Translations under genes and position numbers: made by a program
The notes under the pieces: generated by a model
The model's input: the letters and a program-made list of their open reading frames with translations, nothing else
What the model was told of the DNA's origin: nothing
Databases searched by the model: none
Origin: CALMJB01 sp963977945
GTDB lineage: Bacteria; Actinomycetota; Actinomycetes; Nanopelagicales; Nanopelagicaceae
Reading direction: 5' to 3'
DNA length: 33,601 bases
Assembly: GCA_963977945.1 (NCBI GenBank)
Contig: CAXBQO010000002.1
Coordinates: forward strand, 1 to 33,601
Shown: piece by piece, positions 7,800 through 16,254 of the stretch
How the letters are laid out: the number at the start of each line of letters is the position of its first letter
Position numbering within the stretch: position 1 is the first letter of the stretch

Positions 7800-9914
7800 A
7801 TGGCCGTTGCAACCGCAGTTGATTTATCCAAAGTTCGCAATATCGGCATCATGGCTCACATTGATGCTGGTAAAACCACAACTACCGAACGCATCTTGTT
7901 CTACACCGGTATCAATTACAAGATCGGTGAAGTGCATGAAGGCGCTGCAACGATGGACTGGATGGAGCAAGAACAAGAGCGCGGAATCACCATTACATCT
8001 GCGGCAACTACTTGCCAATGGAAAGACCACACCATCAACATCATTGATACACCTGGTCACGTAGATTTCACAGTAGAAGTAGAACGTTCACTTCGCGTAT
8101 TAGATGGTGCAGTTGCAGTATTTGATGGCGTTGCTGGCGTAGAGCCACAATCTGAAACAGTTTGGCGCCAAGCAGATCGTTACAACGTTCCGCGTATTTG
8201 TTTTGTAAATAAATTAGATCGCACTGGCGCATCATTTGAACGCTGCGTAGACATGATTAAGTCTCGTTTGAATGCGACCCCACTTGTTCTACAAATGCCA
8301 ATAGGAATCGAAGCTGACTTTGTTGGCGTAGTCGACTTAATCGCGATGAAAGCACTTGTATGGCCAGGTGAAACTAAAAAAGGTGAAGATTATGTAATTG
8401 AAGAGATTCCAGCGAATCTAAAAGAAAAAGCTGAAGCTGCTCGACATCTTTTGATGGAGACATTGGCTGAAGTTGACGATTCAATTATGGAGAAATATTT
8501 AGAAGGCGCGGCAATCTCAGAAGAAGAAATTATTGCCGGAATTCGTCGCGCAACATTGGCAGATAAAGCCACCCCAGTATTAACTGGTTCTGCTTTCAAG
8601 AATAAAGGTGTGCAACCAATGCTTGATGGTGTTAATCGTTACCTACCAAGCCCAATCGATATCAAAGCAATTGTTGGATCCAAACAAGGAGACCCAAGCA
8701 CCGTTATCGAGCGCAAGCCAAGCAATGACGAACCATTCTCAGCACTTGCTTTCAAAATTATGCGCGATCCACATCTTGGAAAATTAACTTTCATTCGTAT
8801 TTATTCTGGAACATTAAATCCAAGCACCGGAGTTTTAAATAGCACCAAAGATCGCAAAGAACGTATCGGCAAGTTGTATCAAATGCACGCAAACAAACGT
8901 GAAGAAATGGAATCAGCTGGCGCCGGACAAATCATCGCGGTTATGGGATTAAAAGACACAACCACTGGTGACACATTGTGCGATATCGACAAACCAGTAA
9001 TTCTGGAATCAATGGATTTCCCAGCACCGGTTATCTCAGTTGCAATTGAACCAAAGACAAAAGCTGATCAAGAAAAACTTGGTATGGCGATTCAATCTTT
9101 GGCTGAAGAAGATCCAACATTCCATGTGAAGTCAGATGAAGAAACTGGCCAGACAGTTATTTCTGGAATGGGCGAACTACATCTTGAAATTTTGGTTGAT
9201 CGCATGAAGCGCGAATTTAAAGTTGAAGCAAATGTTGGTAAGCCACAAGTTGCTTACCGCGAAACACTTCGCAAAACTGTTGAGAAGTACGACTACACAC
9301 ACAAGAAACAATCTGGTGGTGCAGGACAGTTTGCAAAAGTACAAATTGGTTTGGCACCACTTCCAAAAGGTGCAGAAGATGCAGATGAAACCGGTTATTT
9401 ATTTGTAAACAAAATTACTGGTGGTCGTATCCCGAAGGAGTACATCCCTTCAGTTGATGATGGATGCAAAGAAGCAATGGCAACTGGTCCATTAGCTGGT
9501 TATCCATTAGCAGATGTACAAGTAACTCTTCTTGATGGCGCGTATCACGATGTTGACTCATCGGAACTTGCTTTCAAGATTGCTGGTATCGCAGCATTTA
9601 AGGAAGCGGCAAGACTTGCCGGTCCAGTTTTGCTCGAACCAGTTATGTCAGTCGAAGTCATTACTCCTGAGGATTACATGGGTGATGTCATCGGCGATTT
9701 GAACAGTCGTCGTGGCCAAATTCAGGCCATGGACGAGCGGTCAGGTGCCCGAGTCGTTAGGGCGCTAGTTCCACTCTCTGAAATGTTCGGCTATGTCGGA
9801 GATTTAAGAAGTAGAACGCAAGGTCGCGCGAGCTACAGCATGCAATTTGATTCGTATGCAGAAGTTCCAGCAGCCGTTTCAAAAGAAATCATCGCAAAGG
9901 TTCGCGGCGAGTAA
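7800..9914 (+). CDS. fusA: Translation elongation factor G
   Basis: Ribosomal translocase GTPase that moves tRNA-mRNA after peptide transfer. GTPase motifs are AHIDAGKTT (19-27), DTPGH (83-87) and NKLD (137-140), followed by EF-G domains II-V ending in EVPAAVSKEIIAKVRGE. From the chosen start it has 704 residues, the normal length. Two adjacent ATGs occur (7797 and 7800). The AGGAG SD at 7789-7793 leaves only 3 nt to the first but 6 nt to the second, so I prefer 7800. It lies between rpsG and tuf in the canonical str order. Confidence 0.97.
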   Translation: MAVATAVDLSKVRNIGIMAHIDAGKTTTTERILFYTGINYKIGEVHEGAATMDWMEQEQERGITITSAATTCQWKDHTINIIDTPGHVDFTVEVERSLRVLDGAVAVFDGVAGVEPQSETVWRQADRYNVPRICFVNKLDRTGASFERCVDMIKSRLNATPLVLQMPIGIEADFVGVVDLIAMKALVWPGETKKGEDYVIEEIPANLKEKAEAARHLLMETLAEVDDSIMEKYLEGAAISEEEIIAGIRRATLADKATPVLTGSAFKNKGVQPMLDGVNRYLPSPIDIKAIVGSKQGDPSTVIERKPSNDEPFSALAFKIMRDPHLGKLTFIRIYSGTLNPSTGVLNSTKDRKERIGKLYQMHANKREEMESAGAGQIIAVMGLKDTTTGDTLCDIDKPVILESMDFPAPVISVAIEPKTKADQEKLGMAIQSLAEEDPTFHVKSDEETGQTVISGMGELHLEILVDRMKREFKVEANVGKPQVAYRETLRKTVEKYDYTHKKQSGGAGQFAKVQIGLAPLPKGAEDADETGYLFVNKITGGRIPKEYIPSVDDGCKEAMATGPLAGYPLADVQVTLLDGAYHDVDSSELAFKIAGIAAFKEAARLAGPVLLEPVMSVEVITPEDYMGDVIGDLNSRRGQIQAMDERSGARVVRALVPLSEMFGYVGDLRSRTQGRASYSMQFDSYAEVPAAVSKEIIAKVRGE

Positions 9915-9988
9915 AAGCTCCCAACGGCCAGAATAAATAAAGAAAACAAAAACAAAAAGAAAAACAACAAGAAACACAGGAGGAAAAA
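9915..9988 (+). promoter_or_regulatory. A-rich, T-depleted fusA-tuf spacer with strong SD
   Basis: This 74-nt spacer contains only three T residues and is built mostly of A with scattered G and C, so the mRNA should be nearly unstructured. It ends in a strong AGGAGG SD (9978-9983), 5 nt before the tuf GTG. No promoter hexamers were recognised. Its likely role is a high-initiation-rate translation leader for EF-Tu. Confidence 0.5.
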
Positions 9989-11182
9989 GTGGCAAAGGCG
10001 AAGTTCGAGCGGACAAAACCGCACGTAAACATCGGCACCATCGGACATATCGATCACGGTAAGACAACTCTTACTGCCGCGATCTCCAAGGTATTGCACG
10101 ATAAGTATCCCGATGTAAACCCGTTAATGAAATTTGATGAGATTGATAAGGCGCCGGAAGAGCGCCAACGTGGTATCACGATCTCAATCGCTCACATTGA
10201 ATACCAAACAGAGAAGCGTCACTACGCTCACGTTGACTGCCCAGGTCACGCCGACTACATCAAGAACATGATTACCGGTGCGGCTCAAATGGATGGCGCG
10301 ATTTTGGTAGTGGCTGCAACTGATGGACCAATGCCTCAGACAAAAGAGCACGTATTGCTTGCTCGCCAAGTTGGCGTGCCATCAATCGTGGTTGCTCTTA
10401 ACAAGTCTGACATGGTTGATGATGCAGAAATTTTGGAACTTGTTGAAGTAGAAGTTCGCGAACTTCTAAACAAGTACGAGTTCCCTGGCGACAAGACTCC
10501 AATTGTTCGCATCTCAGCGCTTAAGGCGCTTGAGGGCGATCAAAAGTGGGTTGACGCATTGTTGAAGTTGATGGATGAAGTAGACAGTTTCATTCCACAA
10601 CCAACACGCGAAACCGACAAACCATTCTTGATGCCAGTAGAAGATGTATTCACAATTACTGGACGTGGAACAGTTGTAACCGGACGTATTGAACGCGGTA
10701 TCGTGAAGGTCAACGAAGAAGTTGAAATCGTTGGAATTCGCACCGATGCTCAAAAGACAATCGTTACCGGTGTTGAAATGTTCCGTAAGTTGTTAGATGA
10801 AGGACAAGCTGGCGAAAACGTTGGTTTGTTACTTCGTGGAACAAAGCGTGAAGATGTAGAACGTGGTCAAGTTGTTTGCAAGCCAGGAACAATTACTCCA
10901 CACACTGAGTTTGAAGCATCTGCTTACATCCTTTCAAAGGATGAAGGTGGACGTCACACTCCATTCTTTAATAACTACCGTCCGCAGTTCTATTTCCGTA
11001 CCACCGATGTAACCGGAGTTGTAACTCTGCCATCAGGTACTGAAATGGTTATGCCTGGCGACAACACCTCAATGAAGGTTGCGTTGATTCAGCCGGTAGC
11101 TATGGAAGAAGGTCTTCGCTTTGCAATCCGTGAAGGTGGCCGCACCGTTGGTGCAGGTCGCGTAACAAAGATTGTCAAGTAA
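9989..11182 (+). CDS. tuf: Translation elongation factor Tu
   Basis: GTPase that delivers aminoacyl-tRNA to the ribosomal A site. It has 397 residues with G1 GHIDHGKTT (19-27), G3 DCPGH (83-87) and G4 NKSD (138-141), then two beta-barrel domains ending GRTVGAGRVTKIVK. Start codon GTG with an AGGAGG SD. It is the last str-operon gene. The 114-nt gap to rpsJ holds a tandem repeat that begins in the last Lys codon and a 13-bp perfect hairpin. It is the only tuf copy in the window. Confidence 0.98.
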   Translation: MAKAKFERTKPHVNIGTIGHIDHGKTTLTAAISKVLHDKYPDVNPLMKFDEIDKAPEERQRGITISIAHIEYQTEKRHYAHVDCPGHADYIKNMITGAAQMDGAILVVAATDGPMPQTKEHVLLARQVGVPSIVVALNKSDMVDDAEILELVEVEVRELLNKYEFPGDKTPIVRISALKALEGDQKWVDALLKLMDEVDSFIPQPTRETDKPFLMPVEDVFTITGRGTVVTGRIERGIVKVNEEVEIVGIRTDAQKTIVTGVEMFRKLLDEGQAGENVGLLLRGTKREDVERGQVVCKPGTITPHTEFEASAYILSKDEGGRHTPFFNNYRPQFYFRTTDVTGVVTLPSGTEMVMPGDNTSMKVALIQPVAMEEGLRFAIREGGRTVGAGRVTKIVK

Positions 11183-11200
11183 AGAAGTAAAGAAGTAAAG
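11177..11200 (+). repeat. 8-bp x3 perfect tandem repeat across the tuf stop codon
   Basis: AAGTAAAG is repeated exactly three times (11177-11184, 11185-11192, 11193-11200), followed by a partial fourth copy. The first unit is the last Lys codon, the TAA stop and two bases. The 8-bp period puts TAA at 11180, 11188 and 11196, one in each reading frame. Confidence 0.85.
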
Positions 11201-11228
11201 AGAAGTAGAAAAAAGAAAAACAGAATCA

Positions 11229-11264
11229 ATTTTCAGACCGCTTAGAAATAGGCGGTCTGAAAAT
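11229..11264 (+). other. 13-bp perfect hairpin between tuf and rpsJ
   Basis: The left arm ATTTTCAGACCGC (11229-11241) pairs perfectly with GCGGTCTGAAAAT (11252-11264). Inside, TTA/TAG adds three further pairs (one wobble) around a GAAA tetraloop. The hairpin is followed by A-rich sequence, not T, and its T run lies on the 5' side, so it does not look like an intrinsic terminator on the plus strand. An RNase III-type processing site, a 3'-end stabiliser for tuf mRNA or a protein-binding site for the S10 operon would fit. Confidence 0.8.
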
Positions 11265-11296
11265 AAAAAAGAAAAAAAGAACTAGAGGAGAAGCAA

Positions 11297-11605
11297 ATGG
11301 CGGGACAAAAGATCCGCATACGGCTTAAGGCCTACGACCACGAGGTGATCGACAACTCGGCGAAGAAAATCGTCGAAACAGTTGAGCGCACCGGTGCAAC
11401 TGTCGCAGGTCCAGTTCCGCTGCCTACTGAAAAAAATGTTTATTGCGTGATTCGCTCTCCACATAAATATAAAGATAGCCGCGAGCATTTTGAGATGCGC
11501 ACACACAAGCGCTTAATCGACATCATCGATCCAACTCCTAAAACTGTTGACTCATTGATGCGTCTTGATTTGCCAGCCGGCGTGGACATTGAGATCAAGT
11601 TATAA
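11297..11605 (+). CDS. rpsJ: 30S ribosomal protein S10 (NusE)
   Basis: Small-subunit head protein that is also NusE in transcription antitermination. It has 102 residues, the usual length, with the N-terminal KIRIRLKAYDHEVID and the C-terminal LPAGVDIEIKL. SD GAGGAG precedes the ATG. It is first in the S10 series, after a 114-nt spacer with a strong hairpin. No promoter was recognised there, so it is probably read through from str-operon transcription. The 11-nt gap to rplC suggests close co-translation. Confidence 0.98.
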   Translation: MAGQKIRIRLKAYDHEVIDNSAKKIVETVERTGATVAGPVPLPTEKNVYCVIRSPHKYKDSREHFEMRTHKRLIDIIDPTPKTVDSLMRLDLPAGVDIEIKL

Positions 11606-11616
11606 GGATCAATGAC

Positions 11617-12300
11617 ATGACAACAACACAATCAAAGTCCTCAGCCATCAAAGGCATCTTGGGAACCAAAATGGGAATGACTCAAGTATTTGATGATCAA
11701 AACCGAATCGTTCCAGTAACTGTAATTTCTGCTGGTCCTTGTGTTGTTACCGCTTTGCGTTCAATTGAAAAAGATGGATACACCGCTGTGCAACTTGCTT
11801 ATGGCGCGATTGATCCACGAAAAGTTTCCAAACCAGAAAATGGTCAGTTTGCAAAAGCTGGCGTGACTCCACGCAAAGAATTATCAGAGTTAAGAATTTC
11901 TTCAACTGAAGGCTACACAGTTGGCCAAGAGTTGAAAGCAGATGTTTTCAAATCGGGAGATTTAGTTGATGCCACTGGTACATCACGCGGTAAAGGAACC
12001 GCTGGTGTTATGAAGCGTCACGGATTCTCTGGAATCGGTGCAGCGCACGGTGTCGATAAGAAACACCGCATGCCAGGTTCAGTTGGTAACCGAACAACTC
12101 CAGGTCGCGTTTTCAAAGGAAAGCGAATGATGGGTCGCATGGGTGTTGACACTGTTACCGCTCAGAATTTATTGGTGCATTCAGTTGATGCGCAGGAAAA
12201 CACAATATTAATTCGCGGCGCAGTTCCAGGCCCGATTGGCACAGTGATTTTTGTTCGCACCGCAGCTAAATCTGTTGCTGGCGAAAAGGTTGGTGCGTAA
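11617..12300 (+). CDS. rplC: 50S ribosomal protein L3
   Basis: Early-assembly 23S rRNA-binding protein whose loop reaches toward the peptidyl transferase centre. It has 227 residues beginning MTTTQSKSSAIKGILGTK, with the family signature around GTSRGKGTAGVMKRHGFSG and the loop with GSVGNRTTPGRVFKGKRMMG. The first 12 or so residues are a short extension relative to many homologues, whose start is near the GILGTKMGMTQ motif. An AAGGA SD precedes the ATG at 11617. Its TAA overlaps the rplD ATG by one base. Confidence 0.97.
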   Translation: MTTTQSKSSAIKGILGTKMGMTQVFDDQNRIVPVTVISAGPCVVTALRSIEKDGYTAVQLAYGAIDPRKVSKPENGQFAKAGVTPRKELSELRISSTEGYTVGQELKADVFKSGDLVDATGTSRGKGTAGVMKRHGFSGIGAAHGVDKKHRMPGSVGNRTTPGRVFKGKRMMGRMGVDTVTAQNLLVHSVDAQENTILIRGAVPGPIGTVIFVRTAAKSVAGEKVGA

Positions 12301-12983
12301 TGGCGCTTAAAGTTTCAATTAAAGATGCTGCTGGAAAAGCAACTGGCACTATCGATTTACCTGCAGATATTTTTGATGTGCAGGCAAACGTTCCTTTAAT
12401 TCACCAAGTTGTCGTCGCACAACTTGCTGCAGCTCGCGCTGGTACACACAAAGCGAAAAATCGCGGTGAAGTTAGTGGTGGTGGAAAGAAACCATTTAAA
12501 CAAAAGGGAACCGGTCGCGCTCGTCAGGGTTCAACTCGTTCACCAAATCAACGTCATGGTGGTATTTCGCAAGGTCCAGTTCCACGCAAATATGATCAAC
12601 GCACTCCTAAGAAAATGATTGCTGCTGCACTTCGCGGCGCGCTTTCAGATCGCCAACGGGCAGATCGCATTCACGTTGTTACCGGTTTAGTTGATCAAGT
12701 TGGCGATGCACCAGTGACAAAAACTGCGCTAACTGCAGTTCGTCAATTCTCAGATCGTAAAAAAGTTTTAGTAGTTCTATCTCGCAGTGAAGATCCAGCA
12801 TGGCGCGCACTACGCAACTCTGACGATGTTCATTTAATTGTTAATGATCAATTAAATGCATATGACGTAATCGTTAGTGATGATGTTGTGTTCTCTGAAT
12901 CTGCAATTAAAGAATTTATTGCCGGACCAACAAAAGGCAAAGGAGCGGTTGCAATCGCTCGCGAAAGTGAGGTCGTAGCGTGA
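12300..12983 (+). CDS. rplD: 50S ribosomal protein L4
   Basis: 23S rRNA-binding protein with a long loop lining the exit tunnel. It has 227 residues with the extended-loop sequence around KAKNRGEVSGGGKKPFKQKG and RQGSTRSPNQRHGG. In E. coli L4 also represses the S10 operon through the rpsJ leader; whether that happens here is unknown, but the tuf-rpsJ hairpin is a candidate target. Start overlaps the rplC stop (TAATG); its end overlaps rplW by GTGA. Confidence 0.97.
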   Translation: MALKVSIKDAAGKATGTIDLPADIFDVQANVPLIHQVVVAQLAAARAGTHKAKNRGEVSGGGKKPFKQKGTGRARQGSTRSPNQRHGGISQGPVPRKYDQRTPKKMIAAALRGALSDRQRADRIHVVTGLVDQVGDAPVTKTALTAVRQFSDRKKVLVVLSRSEDPAWRALRNSDDVHLIVNDQLNAYDVIVSDDVVFSESAIKEFIAGPTKGKGAVAIARESEVVA

Positions 12984-13273
12984 AAAATTACCGCGATGTC
13001 CTATTAGCACCAGTTGTTTCCGAGAAGTCTTATTCGTTGCTTGATCAAAACAAGTACACATTCTTAGTAGCACCTGACGCAAACAAAACTGAAATCAAGA
13101 TTGCAGTTGAAAAAGTATTTGGCGTAAAAGTTGTAAATGTAAATACTTTAAATCGCGCTGGAAAACGTAAACGCACTTTGATTGGAATCGGAAAGCGTAA
13201 AGACTCAAAGCGAGCAATTGTTGAAGTTGCTGCCGGAAGTCGCATCGATATTTTTGGAGGCCCAGTCTCTTAA
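12980..13273 (+). CDS. rplW: 50S ribosomal protein L23
   Basis: Protein at the tunnel exit that docks trigger factor and SRP. It has 97 residues, typical, beginning MKNYRDVLLAPVVSEKSY, where APVVSEKS is the conserved N-terminal signature. It ends in the variable tail RIDIFGGPVS. Start GTG, overlapping the rplD stop by 4 nt (GTGA), indicating translational coupling. It is followed by 29 nt with an AAGGAG SD before rplB. Confidence 0.97.
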   Translation: MKNYRDVLLAPVVSEKSYSLLDQNKYTFLVAPDANKTEIKIAVEKVFGVKVVNVNTLNRAGKRKRTLIGIGKRKDSKRAIVEVAAGSRIDIFGGPVS

Positions 13274-13302
13274 TTGAGAACGGGAATATAAGGAGCAGAT
13301 AA

Positions 13303-14136
13303 ATGGCACTTCGTAGTTTGAAACCGACCACACCAGGTCAACGTGGCGCGAGCGTGCCGGATTTCGCTGAAATTACCCGCACTACTCCAGAAAAATCTTT
13401 GGTTCGTCCGGTAAATCGCAAAGGTGGACGCAATGCCACTGGCCGCGTTACAACTCGTCACCAAGGTGGCGGACACAAACGTGCATATCGTTTGATTGAT
13501 TTTATTCGCAATGACAAAGATGGTGTGCCAGCAAAAGTTGCGCACATTGAATACGATCCAAATCGCACATCTCGAATTGCATTGCTGCACTTTGCCGATG
13601 GCGAAAAGCGTTACATCATTGCACCAGATGGTTTACAACAAGGAATGACAGTTGAAAACGGACCATCTGCAGATATCAAACCTGGAAATAGTTTGCCGCT
13701 AAGAAATATTCCAGTTGGAACAATGGTGCATGCAATTGAATTACGTCCTGGAGCTGGCGCAAAAATTGGTCGCTCAGCTGGCGCCGGTGTTCAACTTGTT
13801 GCAAAAGATGGACCATACGCACAACTTCGTATGCCATCAGGTGAAATTAGAAATGTTGATGTTCGTTGCCGCGCCACAGTTGGCGTAGTTGGTAACGCTG
13901 AACAATCAAATATTAATTATGGAAAAGCTGGTCGCATGCGTTGGAAGGGCAAACGTCCTTCAGTTCGCGGTGTTGTTATGAACCCAGTTGATCACCCACT
14001 AGGTGGCGGTGAGGGTAAATCCTCAGGTGGACGTCATCCAGTTTCTCCATGGGGTAAACCAGAAGTTCGCACCCGTAAAAAGAAGGCAAGCGATTCCATG
14101 ATCGTGCGTCGTCGTAAATCAAATAAGAAGCGTTAA
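13303..14136 (+). CDS. rplB: 50S ribosomal protein L2
   Basis: Most conserved large-subunit protein, required for subunit association and the peptidyl transferase centre. It has 277 residues. The core signature VMNPVDHPLGGGEG starts at about 225, with H231 equivalent to the essential H229 of E. coli L2. The N-terminal GGRNATGRVTTRHQGGGHKR and the basic tail KKASDSMIVRRRKSNKKR are typical. AAGGAG SD before the ATG. Confidence 0.98.
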   Translation: MALRSLKPTTPGQRGASVPDFAEITRTTPEKSLVRPVNRKGGRNATGRVTTRHQGGGHKRAYRLIDFIRNDKDGVPAKVAHIEYDPNRTSRIALLHFADGEKRYIIAPDGLQQGMTVENGPSADIKPGNSLPLRNIPVGTMVHAIELRPGAGAKIGRSAGAGVQLVAKDGPYAQLRMPSGEIRNVDVRCRATVGVVGNAEQSNINYGKAGRMRWKGKRPSVRGVVMNPVDHPLGGGEGKSSGGRHPVSPWGKPEVRTRKKKASDSMIVRRRKSNKKR

Positions 14137-14164
14137 TTAAAGCGGTAACGAGAGGTAATCCAGA

Positions 14165-14452
14165 ATGGCACGCAGTTTAAAGAAAGGCCCATTTGTTGAT
14201 GATCATTTACTTAAAAAAGTAGATGAGCAGAATGCAAAGAACACTAAGAACGTGATTAAAACTTGGTCACGTCGTTCTTTGATTATTCCTTCAATGATTG
14301 GCCACACAATTGCAGTGCATGATGGACGCAAACATGTTCCGGTTTATGTCACAGAAGCAATGATTGGACACCGCTTAGGTGAGTTTGCACCAACTAGAAC
14401 TTTCAAAGGTCACTCAAAAGCAGATTCAAAGGCGGTGGTAGCAAGTGAGTAA
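14165..14452 (+). CDS. rpsS: 30S ribosomal protein S19
   Basis: 30S head protein that contacts S13 and the A-site finger. It has 95 residues beginning MARSLKKGPFVDDHLLKKV, with the conserved WSRRSLIIPSMIGHTIAVHD and the signature GHRLGEFAPTRTFKGH. A GAGAGG-type SD lies a few nt before the ATG. Its last 8 nt (GTGAGTAA) overlap the GTG start of rplV, a tight coupling of the S19 and L22 proteins. Confidence 0.98.
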   Translation: MARSLKKGPFVDDHLLKKVDEQNAKNTKNVIKTWSRRSLIIPSMIGHTIAVHDGRKHVPVYVTEAMIGHRLGEFAPTRTFKGHSKADSKAVVASE

Positions 14453-15059
14453 AGAAAACTTGGGAACCACTGCTGCAATTGTTGCCAAAGCACAATTGCG
14501 TGGATACCGCGCAACTCCGCAAAAATCTCGACGCGTAGTTGATTTAGTTCGCGGTCAAAGAGCGGATTTAGCACTAAACATGATGCGTTTTGCTAACCAA
14601 CCAGAACTTGGAAAAGCAATTTATGACTTGATTGCATCTGCGGTCGCAAATGCAAAGCAATCTAATCCAAATCTGCGCGATGCCTCAGAACTTTGGGTAG
14701 TAGAAGCATTAGTTGATGAAGGTTTCACAATGAAGCGTTTCCGCGCCAGAGCGCAAGGCCGTGGTTTCCCAATTAACAAGCGCTCTAGCCAAATCACAAT
14801 CACGCTTTCCGATGATCGTAAGTACCGCACAAATTTAAATTTGAAAGCTGGCAAGAAAAAGATTGTGGCAAAAACTAAAGCCGATGATGATCTGCCAGAA
14901 AAGAAATCAGATTCGCAAGCAGGTGTGAAAACTTCAGCACCAAAAGCTGCTGCCAAGAAAGCAACAGCGAAAAAAGCTAGCGCAAAAAAGGCAACAACTA
15001 AAAAGGCTGCTGGCAAAGAAGTTAATAAAGAAGTGACTAAAGAAGGGGAGGCGAAATAA
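14445..15059 (+). CDS. rplV: 50S ribosomal protein L22 with long Lys/Ala-rich tail
   Basis: L22 lines the exit tunnel; its beta hairpin forms part of the constriction (the macrolide region). It has 204 residues, compared with about 110-115 in most bacteria. The canonical fold ends near residue 130, after GFPINKRSSQITITLSDDRK. The rest is a low-complexity tail of KKA-type repeats, a known feature of actinobacterial L22. The hairpin segment AQGRGFPINKRSSQ looks normal. Start GTG, overlapping rpsS by 8 nt; the stop overlaps the rpsC ATG by one base. The repetitive A/G-rich coding of the tail could be slippage-prone. Confidence 0.97.
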   Translation: MSKENLGTTAAIVAKAQLRGYRATPQKSRRVVDLVRGQRADLALNMMRFANQPELGKAIYDLIASAVANAKQSNPNLRDASELWVVEALVDEGFTMKRFRARAQGRGFPINKRSSQITITLSDDRKYRTNLNLKAGKKKIVAKTKADDDLPEKKSDSQAGVKTSAPKAAAKKATAKKASAKKATTKKAAGKEVNKEVTKEGEAK

Positions 15060-15841
15060 TGGGTCAAAAAATTAACCCACATGGCTTCCGCTTAGGAATC
15101 ACCACTGATTTCAAATCACGTTGGTATGCCGACAAGTTGTATGGCGCCTATGTAAAAGAAGATATTCAGATTCGCAAATTGATGGCGAAGAAGATGGAAC
15201 GTGCTGGTGTTTCTCGTATTGAAATTGAGCGCACTCGCGAAAAAGTTCGTATCGATCTTCATACCGCCCGCCCTGGAATTGTGATTGGCCGTCGTGGTCA
15301 AGAAGCAGACAAGTTGCGTTTAGATCTTGAAAAATTAACTGGCAAACAAGTTCAATTAAATATTTTGGAAGTAAAAAATCCAGAAACCGATGCACAACTT
15401 GTAGCACAAGGCATCGCTGAACAATTAGCAGCACGTGTTTCCTTCCGTCGCGCGATGCGCAAAGGAATGCAAACTGCACTTAAAGCTGGCGCACAAGGAA
15501 TTCGAGTGCAATGCGGTGGACGTCTTGGTGGCGCGGAAATGTCACGCTCTGAGTTTTATCGTGAAGGTCGCGTTCCATTACACACATTGCGTGCAGATAT
15601 TGATTACGGATTTGCTGAAGCACACACCACATTTGGTCGACTAGGTGTTAAAACTTGGATTTATAAAGGTGAAGTAATTGAATCTCGCGCCGAGCGAGCA
15701 GCCGCTGCACTTGCAGCTGCAAAAGCACCAAAACCATCACGCTCTCGCGCACCTCGCGCACCACGTGGAGAAGTAACAACTACAACTGTTGAAGCAAGAG
15801 CGGCAGAACAAAGTGAAACTAACAACGGAGGGGCAAACTAA
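15059..15841 (+). CDS. rpsC: 30S ribosomal protein S3
   Basis: mRNA-entry-site protein of the 30S head with an RNA-binding KH domain; together with S4 and S5 it has helicase activity. It has 260 residues. Conserved start MGQKINPHGFRLGI, KH motif GRRGQEADKLR (about 80-90), and IRVQCGGRLGGAEMSRSE. The last 45 or so residues form an Ala/Arg/Pro-rich tail ending ETNNGGAN, beyond the E. coli length, as is common in Actinobacteria. It overlaps rplV and rplP by one base each. Confidence 0.98.
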   Translation: MGQKINPHGFRLGITTDFKSRWYADKLYGAYVKEDIQIRKLMAKKMERAGVSRIEIERTREKVRIDLHTARPGIVIGRRGQEADKLRLDLEKLTGKQVQLNILEVKNPETDAQLVAQGIAEQLAARVSFRRAMRKGMQTALKAGAQGIRVQCGGRLGGAEMSRSEFYREGRVPLHTLRADIDYGFAEAHTTFGRLGVKTWIYKGEVIESRAERAAAALAAAKAPKPSRSRAPRAPRGEVTTTTVEARAAEQSETNNGGAN

Positions 15842-16254
15842 TGTTGATCCCACGTCGAGTTAAACATCGCAAACAACATCATCCAAAGCGCGGCGGTCGC
15901 TCAAAGGGCGGAACCAGCGTGGCATTTGGTGACTATGGAATTCAAGCAATGGAACCTGCTTACGTAACCAATCGTCAGATTGAAGCAGCACGTATTGCTA
16001 TGACTCGTTATGTAAAACGTGGTGGAAAAGTTTGGATCAATATTTATCCAGATATTCCATTAACAAAAAAACCAGCTGAAACTCGTATGGGTTCTGGAAA
16101 AGGTTCACCTGAGTGGTGGATTGCAAACGTAAAACCAGGTCGAGTTATGTTTGAAATTTCTGGTGTAACACTTGATATCGCAAATGCTGCATTGACTCGT
16201 GCAATGCACAAACTTCCGATGAAGTGCCGCATCGTTTCTCGAGAGGAGATCTAA
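15841..16254 (+). CDS. rplP: 50S ribosomal protein L16
   Basis: Late-assembly protein near the A-site tRNA that organises 23S helix 38/89 architecture. It has 137 residues, standard. It begins MLIPRRVKHRKQHHPKRGG, with the conserved MGSGKGSPEWWIANVKPGR stretch in the middle. SD GGAGG, located in the end of rpsC, precedes the ATG. TAATG overlaps at both ends tie it to rpsC and rpmC. Confidence 0.98.
   Translation: MLIPRRVKHRKQHHPKRGGRSKGGTSVAFGDYGIQAMEPAYVTNRQIEAARIAMTRYVKRGGKVWINIYPDIPLTKKPAETRMGSGKGSPEWWIANVKPGRVMFEISGVTLDIANAALTRAMHKLPMKCRIVSREEI

Noticed and set aside
11229..11264. tuf terminator
   Set aside because: The hairpin is strong, but A-rich sequence rather than T follows it on the plus strand, so intrinsic termination is not supported.
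14621..15082. 153-codon minus-strand open frame opposite rplV
   Set aside because: It is the antisense image of the L22 coding region and its low-complexity tail; no SD and no recognisable domain.
16224..16253. Extended start for rpmC
   Set aside because: The extension is rplP coding sequence out of frame; the ATG at 16254 has a fitting AGGAG SD.
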